Positions 27,910-37,900 of a DNA stretch of 64,000 bases are shown in pieces. The translations under genes and the position numbers were made by a program. The stretch is from Acidobacteriota bacterium. GTDB lineage: Bacteria; Acidobacteriota; Blastocatellia; UBA7656. Location: contig JBBPIG010000022.1 of NCBI GenBank assembly GCA_038040445.1, forward strand, positions 56,838 to 120,837, given 5' to 3'. The notes below the pieces were generated by a model. It was not told where the DNA came from. It saw nothing but the letters and a program-made list of their open reading frames with translations, and ran no database searches. Each line of letters begins with the position of its first letter. Position 1 is the stretch's first letter.

Positions 27910-28728
27910 ATGGAAATGAACGCGGATATACAATTTTTGGGTTGGGGCGGGCTGGACATTCGATTAGGAAAGATTCTTTCGTCCGGTCAACAGGTCACGC
28001 CAATCACACTAGACTGGCAGCCAGGTGATATTCGCAATTGTTCATATGCGCCGAAGCAGGGGTGGATCGGGATTACGGCTGAAGATCGTACGCACGGGAA
28101 GCAAGTGCTCGCAGTTTATGAGCCACAAACAAAGACCACACAATTCCTGTTACGGACGGACTATATTTTGCACCATTCGTTCAACCGGGCTGGCACTGAA
28201 ATTTGCTACGCACAGCCCTCAAATCAAACAGGCGCCGCCGACCTGTACATCTATGACCTAGAGAGCGGCCAGTCGCGCAGAATTGCCGAAGGGGCAGTGG
28301 CTCACGGCGCCACGCCGGTATGGTTTCCTGATGATGCGCGGATCGCTTACCATTCGCCGCACGGTCAGATAGAAGCGCTGAATGTCTTGCAGGAGCAACG
28401 CGAGATCTTGGTCGAAGGCTCTGCGCCAGCCGTCCATCCCGATGGAAACCGCATCGCCATTCAACGAGATGGTGGGCTTTTCATTTTTGACCGGGTCAAT
28501 CGAACCACTGGCCCTCTTCGAATCCAAGCCGGATGGTTAGAGCACAGTCTAACAAATGGTCTTAGTTGGTCTCCTGATGGCCGCTATTTAAGCTTTGGGC
28601 TAACAACTGGGCTGACAGGTAAAGAGACGGTTTTCTATTTACTAGACCACGTCACTGAGCAACGGCAAAGAATTGAGGTCGAGTACTTGCGTGGCTTGAT
28701 CATGATTGAGAGAGCCACAGCGGCATGA
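27910..28728 (+). CDS. Cytosolic beta-propeller protein paired with effector 2
   Basis: A 272-residue protein with repeated TolB/WD-type blades: ADLYIYDLESGQSRRI, TPVWFPDDARIAY, PAVHPDGNRIAI, GLSWSPDGRYLSFG. It lacks a signal peptide, so unlike TolB it should stay in the cytoplasm. Blades of this sort bind proteins or peptides. Because it directly follows a candidate effector (53 bp), an immunity or loading-partner role is plausible but not shown. The ATG at 27910 or 27916 could be used. Confidence 0.6.
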   Translation: MEMNADIQFLGWGGLDIRLGKILSSGQQVTPITLDWQPGDIRNCSYAPKQGWIGITAEDRTHGKQVLAVYEPQTKTTQFLLRTDYILHHSFNRAGTEICYAQPSNQTGAADLYIYDLESGQSRRIAEGAVAHGATPVWFPDDARIAYHSPHGQIEALNVLQEQREILVEGSAPAVHPDGNRIAIQRDGGLFIFDRVNRTTGPLRIQAGWLEHSLTNGLSWSPDGRYLSFGLTTGLTGKETVFYLLDHVTEQRQRIEVEYLRGLIMIERATAA

Positions 28729-28922
28729 GAGGCATAGAGTTCCTGAGGTGGTGCGCTGAATTGGCGGATCGCTCTGAGAGAGTGCGAACCGGAGAGCCAG
28801 CCGTGAACATACAGCGGCGACGCCCGGCCCTCACTACCGTGAAGTGTAACGCTCCCAGAGTCAACCTGATCGTTGTCAAAGCTCCATCGCCGGCAGTGAG
28901 TACGAAGAATGTAGCAAACTGA
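28725..28922 (+). CDS. Possible small protein after propeller gene
   Basis: A 65-codon frame whose ATG overlaps the TGA of the propeller gene. The sequence is basic and has no recognised motif; a short hydrophobic part, RVNLIVVKA, is seen near the middle. The rest of 28729-29025 holds no other candidate gene. Coding is doubtful. Confidence 0.25.
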   Translation: MRGIEFLRWCAELADRSERVRTGEPAVNIQRRRPALTTVKCNAPRVNLIVVKAPSPAVSTKNVAN

Positions 28923-29025
28923 TGCTCCAACGAAGCAGCGCCTGATTCAATGAAATACTGAGGAGGAATCGCGATACAACATTTTGAGGCAGAAGGGATA
29001 ACAGCGAGCAAGGAGAACATCCGCA

Positions 29026-29667
29026 ATGAGCACATTTCCAGGTTCACCACGCCTGCTCAAGGGCGCATTAATCGGAGTCGATCCGTTGAATCCGCTCGGC
29101 AGGGTCGTCGTGTTCCAATACAACCCGGACACCATGACTCGAAAGCTCGACCCGCGCTCAGTCTCCGCCGAAGGCGATCGCGGCGAAGCTTTCCGCCTGA
29201 CCGGAGCGCCCAAAGAGACGATCACGCTCAGCATCGAGATCGACGCGACCGATCAGCTCGAACAGGCCAATCCGATCGCTCTGGCTACCGGCATCTATCC
29301 CACGCTTTCCGCGCTGGAGCTGATGCTTTACCCGCCGAGCGCGACGGTGATCGGCAACCTGGTGGCTGAGCTGTTCGGGACGATTGAAATCATCCCTGTC
29401 GAAGCGCCGATGACACTCTTCGTGTGGGGGCCGCAACGCGTAATTCCGGTGCGTCTCACCAGCCTTAGCATTACCGAGGAAGCTCACGATCAGCTCTTGA
29501 ATCCGATCCGTGCCAAGGTCGATTTGTCGCTTGCAGTGCTCAGCTATCAGGACCTGTCCAGAGTGGGGCGGGTTTTCTTCCTGACCCATCAGATTCTGAA
29601 AGAGGTTATGGCGACAACCAACCTCTTTAACAGCGTCCAGAACGCCGGCGCAGGCTTGAGGTTCTAG
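29026..29667 (+). CDS. eCIS tube-initiator/baseplate protein (CIS_tube domain)
   Basis: A 213-residue protein with VVFQYNPDTMTRKLDPRS near the start, the signature FQYNP motif of the CIS tube/adaptor domain (Afp7/Pvc7 N-terminal), then ETITLSIEIDATDQL and TPVEAPMTLFVWGP-type strands. In Afp and PVC this domain joins the tube to the baseplate hub and is fused to a LysM domain; here the LysM part is a separate gene 21 bp downstream. It opens the baseplate module. A ribosome binding site (AAGGAG) lies upstream. Confidence 0.85.
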   Translation: MSTFPGSPRLLKGALIGVDPLNPLGRVVVFQYNPDTMTRKLDPRSVSAEGDRGEAFRLTGAPKETITLSIEIDATDQLEQANPIALATGIYPTLSALELMLYPPSATVIGNLVAELFGTIEIIPVEAPMTLFVWGPQRVIPVRLTSLSITEEAHDQLLNPIRAKVDLSLAVLSYQDLSRVGRVFFLTHQILKEVMATTNLFNSVQNAGAGLRF

Positions 29668-29688
29668 CGACGTCCAGAGGGGCGAACA

Positions 29689-30003
29689 ATGACGTTTCCA
29701 CCGACCAGCCGCTACTTCGGCATCGAGACTACGACGATCGAGGCTCGCGACGGCAAGCCCTACGCTTATCTCAGACGCCGGTTCGTGCCGCAGCCCGAAC
29801 GCTTTTCGACCTTGCTCGAACACGTTGTGGTGCAGGGCGATCGACTGGACAACGTAACCGCGCGCTACCTGGGCGACCCACTGCAGTTCTGGCGCGTGTG
29901 CGACGCGAACCGCGCGATGCGGCCCGAGGAGTTGACTGAAGAAATTGGCCGGCGGCTTCGAATAACGCTGCCGGAAGGAATCCCGGGGACACCGAATGCT
30001 TAA
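29689..30003 (+). CDS. LysM-like hub protein
   Basis: A 104-residue protein. After an N-terminal strand region (SRYFGIETTTIEARDGKPYAYLRRRFVP), residues 55-98 form a LysM-type fold: VVQGDRLDNVTARYLGDPLQFWRVCDANRAM and RLRITLP. In phages and eCIS this module sits at the baseplate hub. It follows the CIS-tube gene and overlaps the next gene by eight bases, which argues for coupled synthesis of hub parts. The length is normal for a stand-alone version. Confidence 0.8.
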   Translation: MTFPPTSRYFGIETTTIEARDGKPYAYLRRRFVPQPERFSTLLEHVVVQGDRLDNVTARYLGDPLQFWRVCDANRAMRPEELTEEIGRRLRITLPEGIPGTPNA

Positions 30004-31120
30004 GGGGGTTTATCTCACTCTGATGATCGGACCAACCGTGCCCGTACTCGCGCCGCAGCCGGTGATGGAAGCGCTCAAGAGCGTTCAGGTGAACAGCTCG
30101 AAAGGCCGCAGCGGATTTCAGCTCACGTTTACAGTGGGCAAGTTGTCGCCTCTGCAGACGGCGATGCTGCCGGCTGGGTACTTTGACCCGATCATCACGA
30201 GGGTGGTGATAATCGCGACGATGAACGGGCTGCCACGCGTGCTCATGGACGGGATCATAACGCGACACGAGGTCACGCCGAGTAATGAACCCGGCCAGTC
30301 CACGCTTACTGTGACCGGCGAGGATTTGAGCGTGCTGATGGATGTAGTCGAGATCAAGATTCCTTATCCGGGGATGCCGGTGGCTGCCCGGGTCGCGTTG
30401 ATCTTAGCCAAGTATGCGGTCTTCGGAATTGTGCCGGTGATCGTGCCTCCGCCGGGGGACGCGCCTCCGAATCTTACCGAGAAGATACCGGTTCAAACCG
30501 AAAGCGATCGGGAGTACGTCAGGGGCCTCGCTTCGGAATGCGGGTACGTGTTCTATGTCGAGCCGGGCCCGGCGCCGCTGACCAGCACCGCTTACTTCGG
30601 GCCGGATGTGCCGGTTCCGCTGCCTCAGCCCGCGCTCAGCGTCAACATGGATTGGCAGACCAACGTCGAGTCGCTCACTTTCTCGTTGGACGGTCTCGCC
30701 AAGAAGGTCGTGGTGATCACGATACTGGATCCGATAACCGGCAAGATCCCGATCCCGATTCCCGTTCCTAACGTCAGCTTCCTTCACCCGCCGCTGGGTG
30801 CGCGGCTGACTCCTCCGGCGAAGATACAGTTTTCAAAAAAAATGGCCAACCTCTCGGTGGCTGAGGCGCTGAAGAAGGCATTCGGACTGATGCTGGACAA
30901 CGCCGATGCGATCACCGGGAACGGTTCGCTGAATACGACGAAGTACGGTGCAATTCTGAAAACACGAACGGTGGTGGGTGTGCGCGGCGCCGGCCTCGCT
31001 TACGATGGCTTTTATTACGTCAACAGTGTAACGCACAACATAAAGCAGGGAGAGTACAAGCAGTCATTCACGCTCTCAAGAGACGGACTGATTTCACAGA
31101 CGCCAGTGGTTGGACCATGA
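29996..31120 (+). CDS. eCIS hub protein (phage late control D/gp27-like)
   Basis: A 374-residue protein matching the hub part of Afp8/VgrG-type proteins: FQLTFTVGKLSPLQTAML, RVLMDGIITRHEVTPSNEPGQSTLTVTGEDLSVLMD, then PVQTESDREYVRGLASECGYVFYVEP, which is the classic hub strand-and-helix segment. It forms the trimeric base onto which the spike docks. The C-terminus ends with DGFYYVNSVTHNIKQGEYKQSFTLSRDGL, also typical. A Pro/Ile-rich loop at about residues 250-260 is unusual. The next gene starts four bases before this stop. Confidence 0.88.
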   Translation: MLKGVYLTLMIGPTVPVLAPQPVMEALKSVQVNSSKGRSGFQLTFTVGKLSPLQTAMLPAGYFDPIITRVVIIATMNGLPRVLMDGIITRHEVTPSNEPGQSTLTVTGEDLSVLMDVVEIKIPYPGMPVAARVALILAKYAVFGIVPVIVPPPGDAPPNLTEKIPVQTESDREYVRGLASECGYVFYVEPGPAPLTSTAYFGPDVPVPLPQPALSVNMDWQTNVESLTFSLDGLAKKVVVITILDPITGKIPIPIPVPNVSFLHPPLGARLTPPAKIQFSKKMANLSVAEALKKAFGLMLDNADAITGNGSLNTTKYGAILKTRTVVGVRGAGLAYDGFYYVNSVTHNIKQGEYKQSFTLSRDGLISQTPVVGP

Positions 31121-31683
31121 GCTTATCGAGCCCAAACAAAGAGTACGTAGGCAAGTATCGCGGCACGGTCATCCAGAACGTGGATCCGCAGCAGCGCGGC
31201 CGATTGCAGTTGATGATCCCGGACGTTCTCGGGCCGATCCCCTCGAGCTGGGCGGAACCGTGTGTCCCGCTCGCGGGGCCGACCGGTCCGCCGATGGGGG
31301 TGTATATGGTTCCTCCGATCGGCACCGGCGTATGGGTAGAGTTTGAACATGGCGATCCGGATTATCCCATCTGGGTCGGGTGCCGCTGGGGCGCACAGTC
31401 CGACATCCCACTCGCGGTTCGCTCGGGCAATCCAGCTGACCCGAACATTGTCATTCAGTCGTTGCTGCAGAACGCGATCATCATCAGCGACTTGCCTCCG
31501 GCGCCGCCGCCTCCCGTAATGCCGCCGGCTGTCCCTACAGGAGGAGTCATCCTTAAAAGCACCACCGGCGCTTCGATTGTGGTCAATGACGCCGGGATTT
31601 TCATTTCAAACGGCAAGGGCGCAACGATAATGATGGTCGGCCCCACGGTCACGATAAACAACGGAGCGCTGGTTGTAATCTGA
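31117..31683 (+). CDS. eCIS spike protein (gpV-type)
   Basis: A 188-residue protein with the gpV OB-fold: YRGTVIQNVDPQQRGRLQLMIPDVLG, then GPPMGVYMVPPIGTGVWVEFEHGDPDYPIWVG. After a Pro-rich linker (about residues 127-142) the C-terminus has short repeated strands (GGVILKSTTGASIVVNDAGIF, GPTVTINNGALVVI), as in the triple-stranded beta-helix of spikes. It would sit under the hub and pierce the target, tipped by the PAAR-like protein encoded next. In Afp8 hub and spike are fused; here they are separate genes. Confidence 0.9.
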   Translation: MSLSSPNKEYVGKYRGTVIQNVDPQQRGRLQLMIPDVLGPIPSSWAEPCVPLAGPTGPPMGVYMVPPIGTGVWVEFEHGDPDYPIWVGCRWGAQSDIPLAVRSGNPADPNIVIQSLLQNAIIISDLPPAPPPPVMPPAVPTGGVILKSTTGASIVVNDAGIFISNGKGATIMMVGPTVTINNGALVVI

Positions 31684-31698
31684 AATCAGGAGACGAGT

Positions 31699-32022
31699 AT
31701 GCCAGGATTTCTAGTTCACGTTGGCGCACAGGTCCTTTGCTCACACGGGGGACAGGCGCAGCCCACCGTGCCCAATCCTCGTGTGACTGTTAGCGGCCAG
31801 CCGACGGTATTGATGACCGCGCCTTACGTAGTGGCCGGCTGCGCGTTGCCGCCTCCACCCGGCGCCAACGGGCCTTGCGTTACCGCGCAGTGGTTGAGTG
31901 GGACGACACGGGTGTTGTCCAACGGGCAACCGCTGCTGGTTCAGAGCAGTCAGGCCATCTGCGTGCCGACCGGCACGCCGCTTCTGATCGTAGTGACGCA
32001 AGTCCGAGCGAGCGCGCTCTAG
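31699..32022 (+). CDS. PAAR-like spike tip protein
   Basis: A 107-residue protein: GAQVLCSHGGQAQPTVPNPRVTVSGQP, VAGCALPPPPGANGPCVTAQW, TRVLSNGQPLLVQSSQAICVPTGTP. The Cys and His residues and repeated strand turns match the DUF4280/Afp10-type PAAR-like tip that caps the spike and may hold a metal ion. Its place directly after the spike gene fits. The length is normal. Confidence 0.85.
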   Translation: MPGFLVHVGAQVLCSHGGQAQPTVPNPRVTVSGQPTVLMTAPYVVAGCALPPPPGANGPCVTAQWLSGTTRVLSNGQPLLVQSSQAICVPTGTPLLIVVTQVRASAL

Positions 32023-32034
32023 CGAGAGGATGCG

Positions 32035-32394
32035 ATGAACATCGATTACCCATTCCATTTCGACCAGCGCGGACGAACGTCAGCCACCGATGACGATGAG
32101 CACATCCGCGATATGATCGAGCAGTTTCTACTCACCAGCCCCGGCGAGCGCGTGAACCGGCCGGACTTCGGAAGCGGTCTCTTGCAGATGGTCTTCGCGC
32201 CTAATAGCCCCGAGCTAGCCGCGGCGCTCCAGTTTACGATTCAAGCCGGCTTGCAACAGTGGCTCGGCGATCTGATCGAAGTGAAGAAGCTGGAGGTCGA
32301 AAGCGAGGACGCGCAACTTCGCGTCGAAGTGCAATACGTTGTGCGGCGCACCCAACAGACAGTCACGAATACTTTCATCCGGAGCACCCAATGA
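32035..32394 (+). CDS. gp25-like baseplate wedge protein
   Basis: A 119-residue GPW/gp25 family protein: HIRDMIEQFLLTSPGERVNRPDFGSGLLQMVFAPN carries the characteristic PGER-N-PxFG signature, followed by a helix and WLGDLIEVKKLEV. In tailed phages and eCIS (Afp9) it joins the wedge to the sheath and triggers sheath assembly. Its stop overlaps the start of the next gene. Confidence 0.92.
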   Translation: MNIDYPFHFDQRGRTSATDDDEHIRDMIEQFLLTSPGERVNRPDFGSGLLQMVFAPNSPELAAALQFTIQAGLQQWLGDLIEVKKLEVESEDAQLRVEVQYVVRRTQQTVTNTFIRSTQ

Positions 32395-34979
32395 CCAGCC
32401 TGATATGCGATAGCGAACGCCGGCGCGAAACGGTGCGCCAACACGAGAAGCTGTGCGGACTCGACTATCTGGAAGTCGGCGCGAACCAGCGCAAGCTAAC
32501 GGTCCATTTTCTGGGCAAGGCTCCGCACGGATCGCACAAGCTAAGCCAGAAAAATGTGCTGATCGAAGGCGGCCGCCGCATCCGCGATATCAAAGTCTTG
32601 AGCGCGGTAACGCACTCCTCGGGCGACCCGGAGTTTGATGATACGCTCGAAGTGGTCGTGGATCGCGCCGGCGATTTCTCGACCTACACTCTTCGTATCG
32701 TCGCTCGCGACGCGCAAGGCCACCCGCAACCGCATCCGTCATTCGACCCTCGATACGACTCGGTCGAGTTCAACTTCAAGGCCGATTGCCCGAGCGATCT
32801 GGATTGCCCGTCTGGTCCGCAATGCCCTCCCGAAGAGCGCAATCAGCCCGAGATCAATTATCTGGCGAAGGACTACACCAGCTTTCGGCAACTGATCCTT
32901 GACCGGCTTGCGCTGGTGATGCCGGGTTGGCAGGAGCGCCACGTGCCCGACATCGGAATCGCGCTCGTCGAATTGCTGGCCTACGCCGGCGATTATCTCA
33001 GTTACTACCAGGATGCAGTCGCGACAGAGGCTTATCTGGAGACCGCCCGGCAGCGCATTTCGGTGAGGCGCCACGCGAGACTGGTCGACTACCAGTTGCA
33101 CGAGGGCTCGAACGCGCGCGCCTGGGTCACGCTTAAGTGGTCTGGCGACCTGAACCAACTCGACCCGCGCGACTTGTATTTCATCACTCGACCCAAGGAC
33201 GCACCGTCCCTGGCTGGCCCCACTCTGAAGGAGAACGACCTCGCAAAGCTCGGCGGGGGTTATGAAGTCTTCGAGCCGATGACCGACGAGACGATCAATC
33301 TCTATGAGTCGCACTACGAGATACAGTTCTATACCTGGGGAGATGAGGAGTGTTGTCTGGATCGCGGCGCTACGTCTGCTACGTTGATCGGAGAATTGAT
33401 CAGTGACCGCGAAGACACGCAGACGCCGAACGGCAATCAATACGATCGCGCAGACCAGCATCAAGAGTCGTCGCAATCCAACACCGGTCAGACGGAAATC
33501 CATAAGCTGCGCTTGAAACCCGGTGATGTCTTGATCTTCGAGGAAGTCATAGGCCCGAAAACCGGAAATCGTTTCGATGCCGACCCCGCGCATCGACACG
33601 CGGTGCGATTGACTCGCGTTGAAGCGGGAGTGGATCAACTCAACCGACAGCCGGTGGTCGAGATCGGCTGGGCGCTGGAAGACGCGCTTCCGTTTACGCT
33701 TTGCATCTCGGTGCTGGGACCGCCGCCCAAATGCAAGATCATTCATGACGTAAGCGTCGCGCGCGGCAACGTGATTCTGGTCGATCATGGAAAAACGATT
33801 GATGAAGACGCGGGAGCCGCGCCCGTAAAGGAGACGCTTGAGCTTTGTGATTGCGAAGGCCTTCCAGCTGACAGGGCGGTAATCGCTGGACGATATCGGC
33901 CGGCGTTGAAGCAGGCGCCGCTGACGTTCCGACAGCCGCTGGCAGCAAAGACGCCCGCGACCCACACGCTCGATCAAGACGTCAGAAAAGCCGTGCCGCA
34001 GGTTCGCTTGATGAGCGATCCCGCGCCGAGTGGTGATCGGCGGTGGCTTCCGCAGCCCGATCTGCTGGGCAGTTCTTACGGCGATCAGCATTTCGTCGCT
34101 GAGATCGATAATGACGGACGCGCCCACTTGCGATTTGGCGACGGTGAACTGGGTCGCGGCCCCGAGCCCGGGGTGAAGTTTCACGCAGTCTATCGCGTCG
34201 GAACCGGCACGGCAGGCAATGTCGGCGCTGATGCGATCGCTTACATAGTCTTCCGTCGAAACCCAGTCAGCGGTGGAATCACAGAAGTGCGCAACCCGTT
34301 GCCGGCCTCGGGCGGGAGAGACCCCGAGCCGATCGCCGAAGCCAAGTTATTTGCGCCTCATGCGTTTCGTCAGGAGTTGCAGCGCGCGATCATCGCCGAC
34401 GATTACCGCGCTCTGGTCGAGCGCGACTTCAAATCGCAAGTGCAGCGCGCGGCGGCAACGCTTCGTTGGAACGGGGGGCGTTACGAGGCGCTGGTGGCAG
34501 TGGATGAGTTTGGAAAAGAGGAGGCAGACGCTTCGCTGCTCGCAGCGATCCACCGGCGGCTGCATCGCTATCGTAGGATCGGCCATGATGTCCATGTGAA
34601 ATCAGCGCGCCTTGTGCCGCTGCTCATCGAAATGCATGTTTGTGTCGATTCGCATTACCTGCGCGGCCACGTCAAGGGAGAGCTGTTGGACTTGTTCAGC
34701 AATCGAGTGCTCGCTGACGGGCGAAAGGGATTCTTTCATCCCGACAATTTGAGTTTTGGCGAAGGGATCTATCTTAGCCGTCTGGTCGCCGCGGCGCAGG
34801 CGGTAGAAGGCGTCGAGAACGTCGAAGTCACGCATCTCGAGCGTCTGGGAGAAGGGCCAAATCACGAGATCGAGTTCGGCGTGCTCCCGCTCGGGCCGCT
34901 CGAGATCGCGCAGGCGGATAACGATCCGAGCTTACCCGAGAACGGCGCCATCACATTGAAGATGGGAGGCGGCAGATGA
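32391..34979 (+). CDS. eCIS baseplate wedge protein 1 (gpJ/gp6 type)
   Basis: A 862-residue protein of the putative baseplate assembly family. A Cys-rich turn (DCPSDLDCPSGPQCPPEE) precedes INYLAKDYTSFRQLILDRLALVMPGW and [45 protein letters not shown], the core signature. The C-terminal half has HLRFGDGELGRGPEPG and KAVYRVGTGTAGNV-like segments. It forms the arms of the baseplate. The start lies within the TGA of the gp25 gene. A partial divergent copy of residues about 80-240 is found at 43918. Confidence 0.88.
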   Translation: MTSLICDSERRRETVRQHEKLCGLDYLEVGANQRKLTVHFLGKAPHGSHKLSQKNVLIEGGRRIRDIKVLSAVTHSSGDPEFDDTLEVVVDRAGDFSTYTLRIVARDAQGHPQPHPSFDPRYDSVEFNFKADCPSDLDCPSGPQCPPEERNQPEINYLAKDYTSFRQLILDRLALVMPGWQERHVPDIGIALVELLAYAGDYLSYYQDAVATEAYLETARQRISVRRHARLVDYQLHEGSNARAWVTLKWSGDLNQLDPRDLYFITRPKDAPSLAGPTLKENDLAKLGGGYEVFEPMTDETINLYESHYEIQFYTWGDEECCLDRGATSATLIGELISDREDTQTPNGNQYDRADQHQESSQSNTGQTEIHKLRLKPGDVLIFEEVIGPKTGNRFDADPAHRHAVRLTRVEAGVDQLNRQPVVEIGWALEDALPFTLCISVLGPPPKCKIIHDVSVARGNVILVDHGKTIDEDAGAAPVKETLELCDCEGLPADRAVIAGRYRPALKQAPLTFRQPLAAKTPATHTLDQDVRKAVPQVRLMSDPAPSGDRRWLPQPDLLGSSYGDQHFVAEIDNDGRAHLRFGDGELGRGPEPGVKFHAVYRVGTGTAGNVGADAIAYIVFRRNPVSGGITEVRNPLPASGGRDPEPIAEAKLFAPHAFRQELQRAIIADDYRALVERDFKSQVQRAAATLRWNGGRYEALVAVDEFGKEEADASLLAAIHRRLHRYRRIGHDVHVKSARLVPLLIEMHVCVDSHYLRGHVKGELLDLFSNRVLADGRKGFFHPDNLSFGEGIYLSRLVAAAQAVEGVENVEVTHLERLGEGPNHEIEFGVLPLGPLEIAQADNDPSLPENGAITLKMGGGR

Positions 34980-37900
34980 GCCAACATTCGCAGTGTGGGT
35001 GTGGATCCAGTAAAGCGCCTTGCGGCTGCTGCGAGGGCGTCGAGGCATTGACCCCGGTGTCGGTCGCGAATCGTCCGGGCCTCGGCTCGCTAGCCTATCG
35101 AGCGGGTACGCACGCGACGTTTCTGGAAACGATGCTGGCGCGGCTGTCGACAATCGAAGTTGAGCACGAAGGCCAGAAGTTCCGCCCCCTGCTCAAGCTT
35201 ACCACCCGTGAGCGGGATGACCCGTCAATTGCGTTGCTCGACGCGTGGGCGATGGTCGGCGACGTGCTGACGTTTTACCAGGAACGGATCGCGAACGAAG
35301 GCTACCTTCGCACGGCGACCGAGCGCCGAACGATAATCGAGTTGGCGCGGCTGGTCGGGTACCGGCTGCGGCCCGGTGTCGCCGCAAGCGTTTATCTCGC
35401 GCTTACGATTGAAGACTCGCAGAAAGTGGTCATCGAGCCGTTTGAAGTGCGCGCGCAAAGCATGCCGGGTCCGGGTGAGCTGCCGCAGGCCTTCGAGAAC
35501 ATCGAGAAGATCGAAGCGCGCGGGCGATGGAACAAGCTTGGCCCGCGCATGACTCAGCCGCAGAATGCTTTGACGCTGTCGACGAGCAAGGTCGAAGGCG
35601 CCAGCGTTTATGTGAAAGGTATCTCGACCGGGTTGAACACCAACGACCCGCTGCTTGTCAGGGAGGGGCCGCAGCGACCGGTTTTGTTCCGAGTGGTCGA
35701 AGTGAATGCGGACCCGGCTGCCGATCGGACTGAGGTGGTTGTCAAACCCTGGATCCTTCCCGGCCGCACTGTTTCAACGGGACCAACGCCCAGCGTGGTG
35801 CTTGCCGCTTTCGGGGAGAAGGGCGCAGCCAAATCCCACTTGAATGCACTCTCGACCGAAATCGCCGCCGGAAGAACCGATGCGGAACTTGCGGACTTCA
35901 TCGAGCGCGAAACACTCCCCGGCCTCGAGCGCGTGGCCGCGAGGAGAAACATAAGCAATGAGTTCAGACAGCGAGTGCGTGATCTGTCCCAAGAGTTAGG
36001 TGAATCGGCCGAGGCACTACGCGAGCGCGCAGCAGAGCTCGCCGCGGGAAACGGGGCGGGGAACGGACAGTCCCTAACGACGATGGCGGCCTTACCAGCC
36101 GGGGCGGCAATGGAACGCGAGAATATCGTGATGAGAGCAGTGGTCGATGGTCTTGTCAAGAAGGGTTCGGCGCCGCCTCCGAACGCGCTGCGCTTCACCC
36201 GCGATGCCCAGTCTGCCTTCAGTCTGCATTCGGATCTTGGCGTTCAGGCGCTTGGCGTATTTCAACCCGCGCTGGTCTCTTCGCTAACGGTGGCGCTTGC
36301 GAATACTCCGGTGACGACCCCAGTTCCGATCGAGGTCTACGCCTTTCGAGTCAAAGCCGCGCCTTTCGGCAGCAACGCCCCCCTTCATTCCGAGATCCTC
36401 GAGACCCAGGACAACGCAGGCAAACATACGAATGTGCGATCCAGCGAATGGACGGAAACGGACGTGGCGAATGCCGAGGATTTTTTTCCGGACGGAGACG
36501 ACAAACTCGCCAACGTGATTTATCTAGACGGCAGCTACGACAAAATCGCACCGGACAGTTGGGTTGTTGTGGACACAGCCGCGGTCGAGCCAACCGTCAG
36601 GTCGGACGTCAAGGCGGGCCATCCGACGTTGCTGATCGCGCAGGCAGCGCAAGTACAGGCCAGCATTTGCAGAGGGTTCTATGGCATCACCGGCAAATCA
36701 ACTCTAGTTAAGCTTGTAGTTCCGGGCGGCGGGCCGAAAGAGGCTGCGTGGATAAAGATAGTCGGAACTCCTCCCCCTCCCGTCGTGGCGGCAGCCGCGA
36801 TTGGCGGTATCACAAGAAGCGATGACTTCCAGGTAATCAGGCGCACGGTCGTGTACGCCCAGGCCGAGTTGCTGCCGCTCACCGAAGAGCCTATCGAAGA
36901 AGACATATGCAGGTCGAAGGAAAACGGCGGATGGATCGTGCTCGACGGCGTCTACAGCGAGCTGAAGTCGGGCCGGTGGGTGATCGTTGCGGGCGAACGA
37001 TCGGATGTGCTCGACGGCTTTGACAACTCGGTCAGCGGAGTCACCGGAAGCGAACTGGCGATGCTGGCCGAGGTTGCTCATGACTTCAGCGACATCCCCG
37101 GCGACCCCGCGCACACGCGCATCAAGTTCGCGGCGGATCTCGAATACTGCTATGCGCGCGACAGAGTAACGATCTATGCGAACGTTGTAAAGGCGACGCA
37201 CGGAGAGACTCGAAAGGAAGTCCTCGGCAGCGGCGACGGCAGCCAATCGCTCCAGCAATTCGCGCTCAAGCAACCGCCGCTGACGTATGTATCCGCTCCG
37301 ACTCCGGCGGGCGTCGAGAGCACGCTCAAGATCTTCGTCAACGATGTCGAGTGGCACGAGGCGGAATCGATCTTCGGACTGGAGCCGACCGCCCGGCGAT
37401 TCGTCACCACGCGGAACGATGCAGAAGTCACTACGGGCATCTTTGGCAACGGAAAACAAGGCGCGCGGCTGCCGACGGGCGTCGAAAACGTTCGCGCTCA
37501 GTATCGTCAGGGCATCGGCAAGGCGGCTAACGTGGCCGAAGGAAAAATCACGCTTCTTGCTTCGCGGCCGCTCAGCGTAAAGGAAGTGATCAACCCGCGT
37601 CGAGCCAGCGGCGGCGGCGATCCGGAAACCCGCGACCAGGCGCGCAAGAACACGCCGCTGGCAGTGCTGGCACTGGACCGTCTCGTTTCCACCCGGGACT
37701 ATGGCGACTTCGCGCGGACCTTTGGAGGAGTGGGTAAGGCGTTTTCGATGCGGCTTTCGGACGGACAGCGGGAACTTGTGCACGTCACGATCGCCGGCGC
37801 CGGCGACGCCCCGATTGACGAGAGCTCCGACCTGTTGCGCAATCTGCGGCAGGCGCTCACTCAATTCGGTGATCCTGCAATGCCTGTCAGCGTGGCAGTA

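Noticed and set aside
32739..34184. Long minus-strand frames inside the wedge genes (32739-34184, 36704-38068, 39154-40494)
   Set aside because: Shadows of the baseplate genes; amino-acid composition is unnatural (Arg/His/Val-rich) and no motif is seen.
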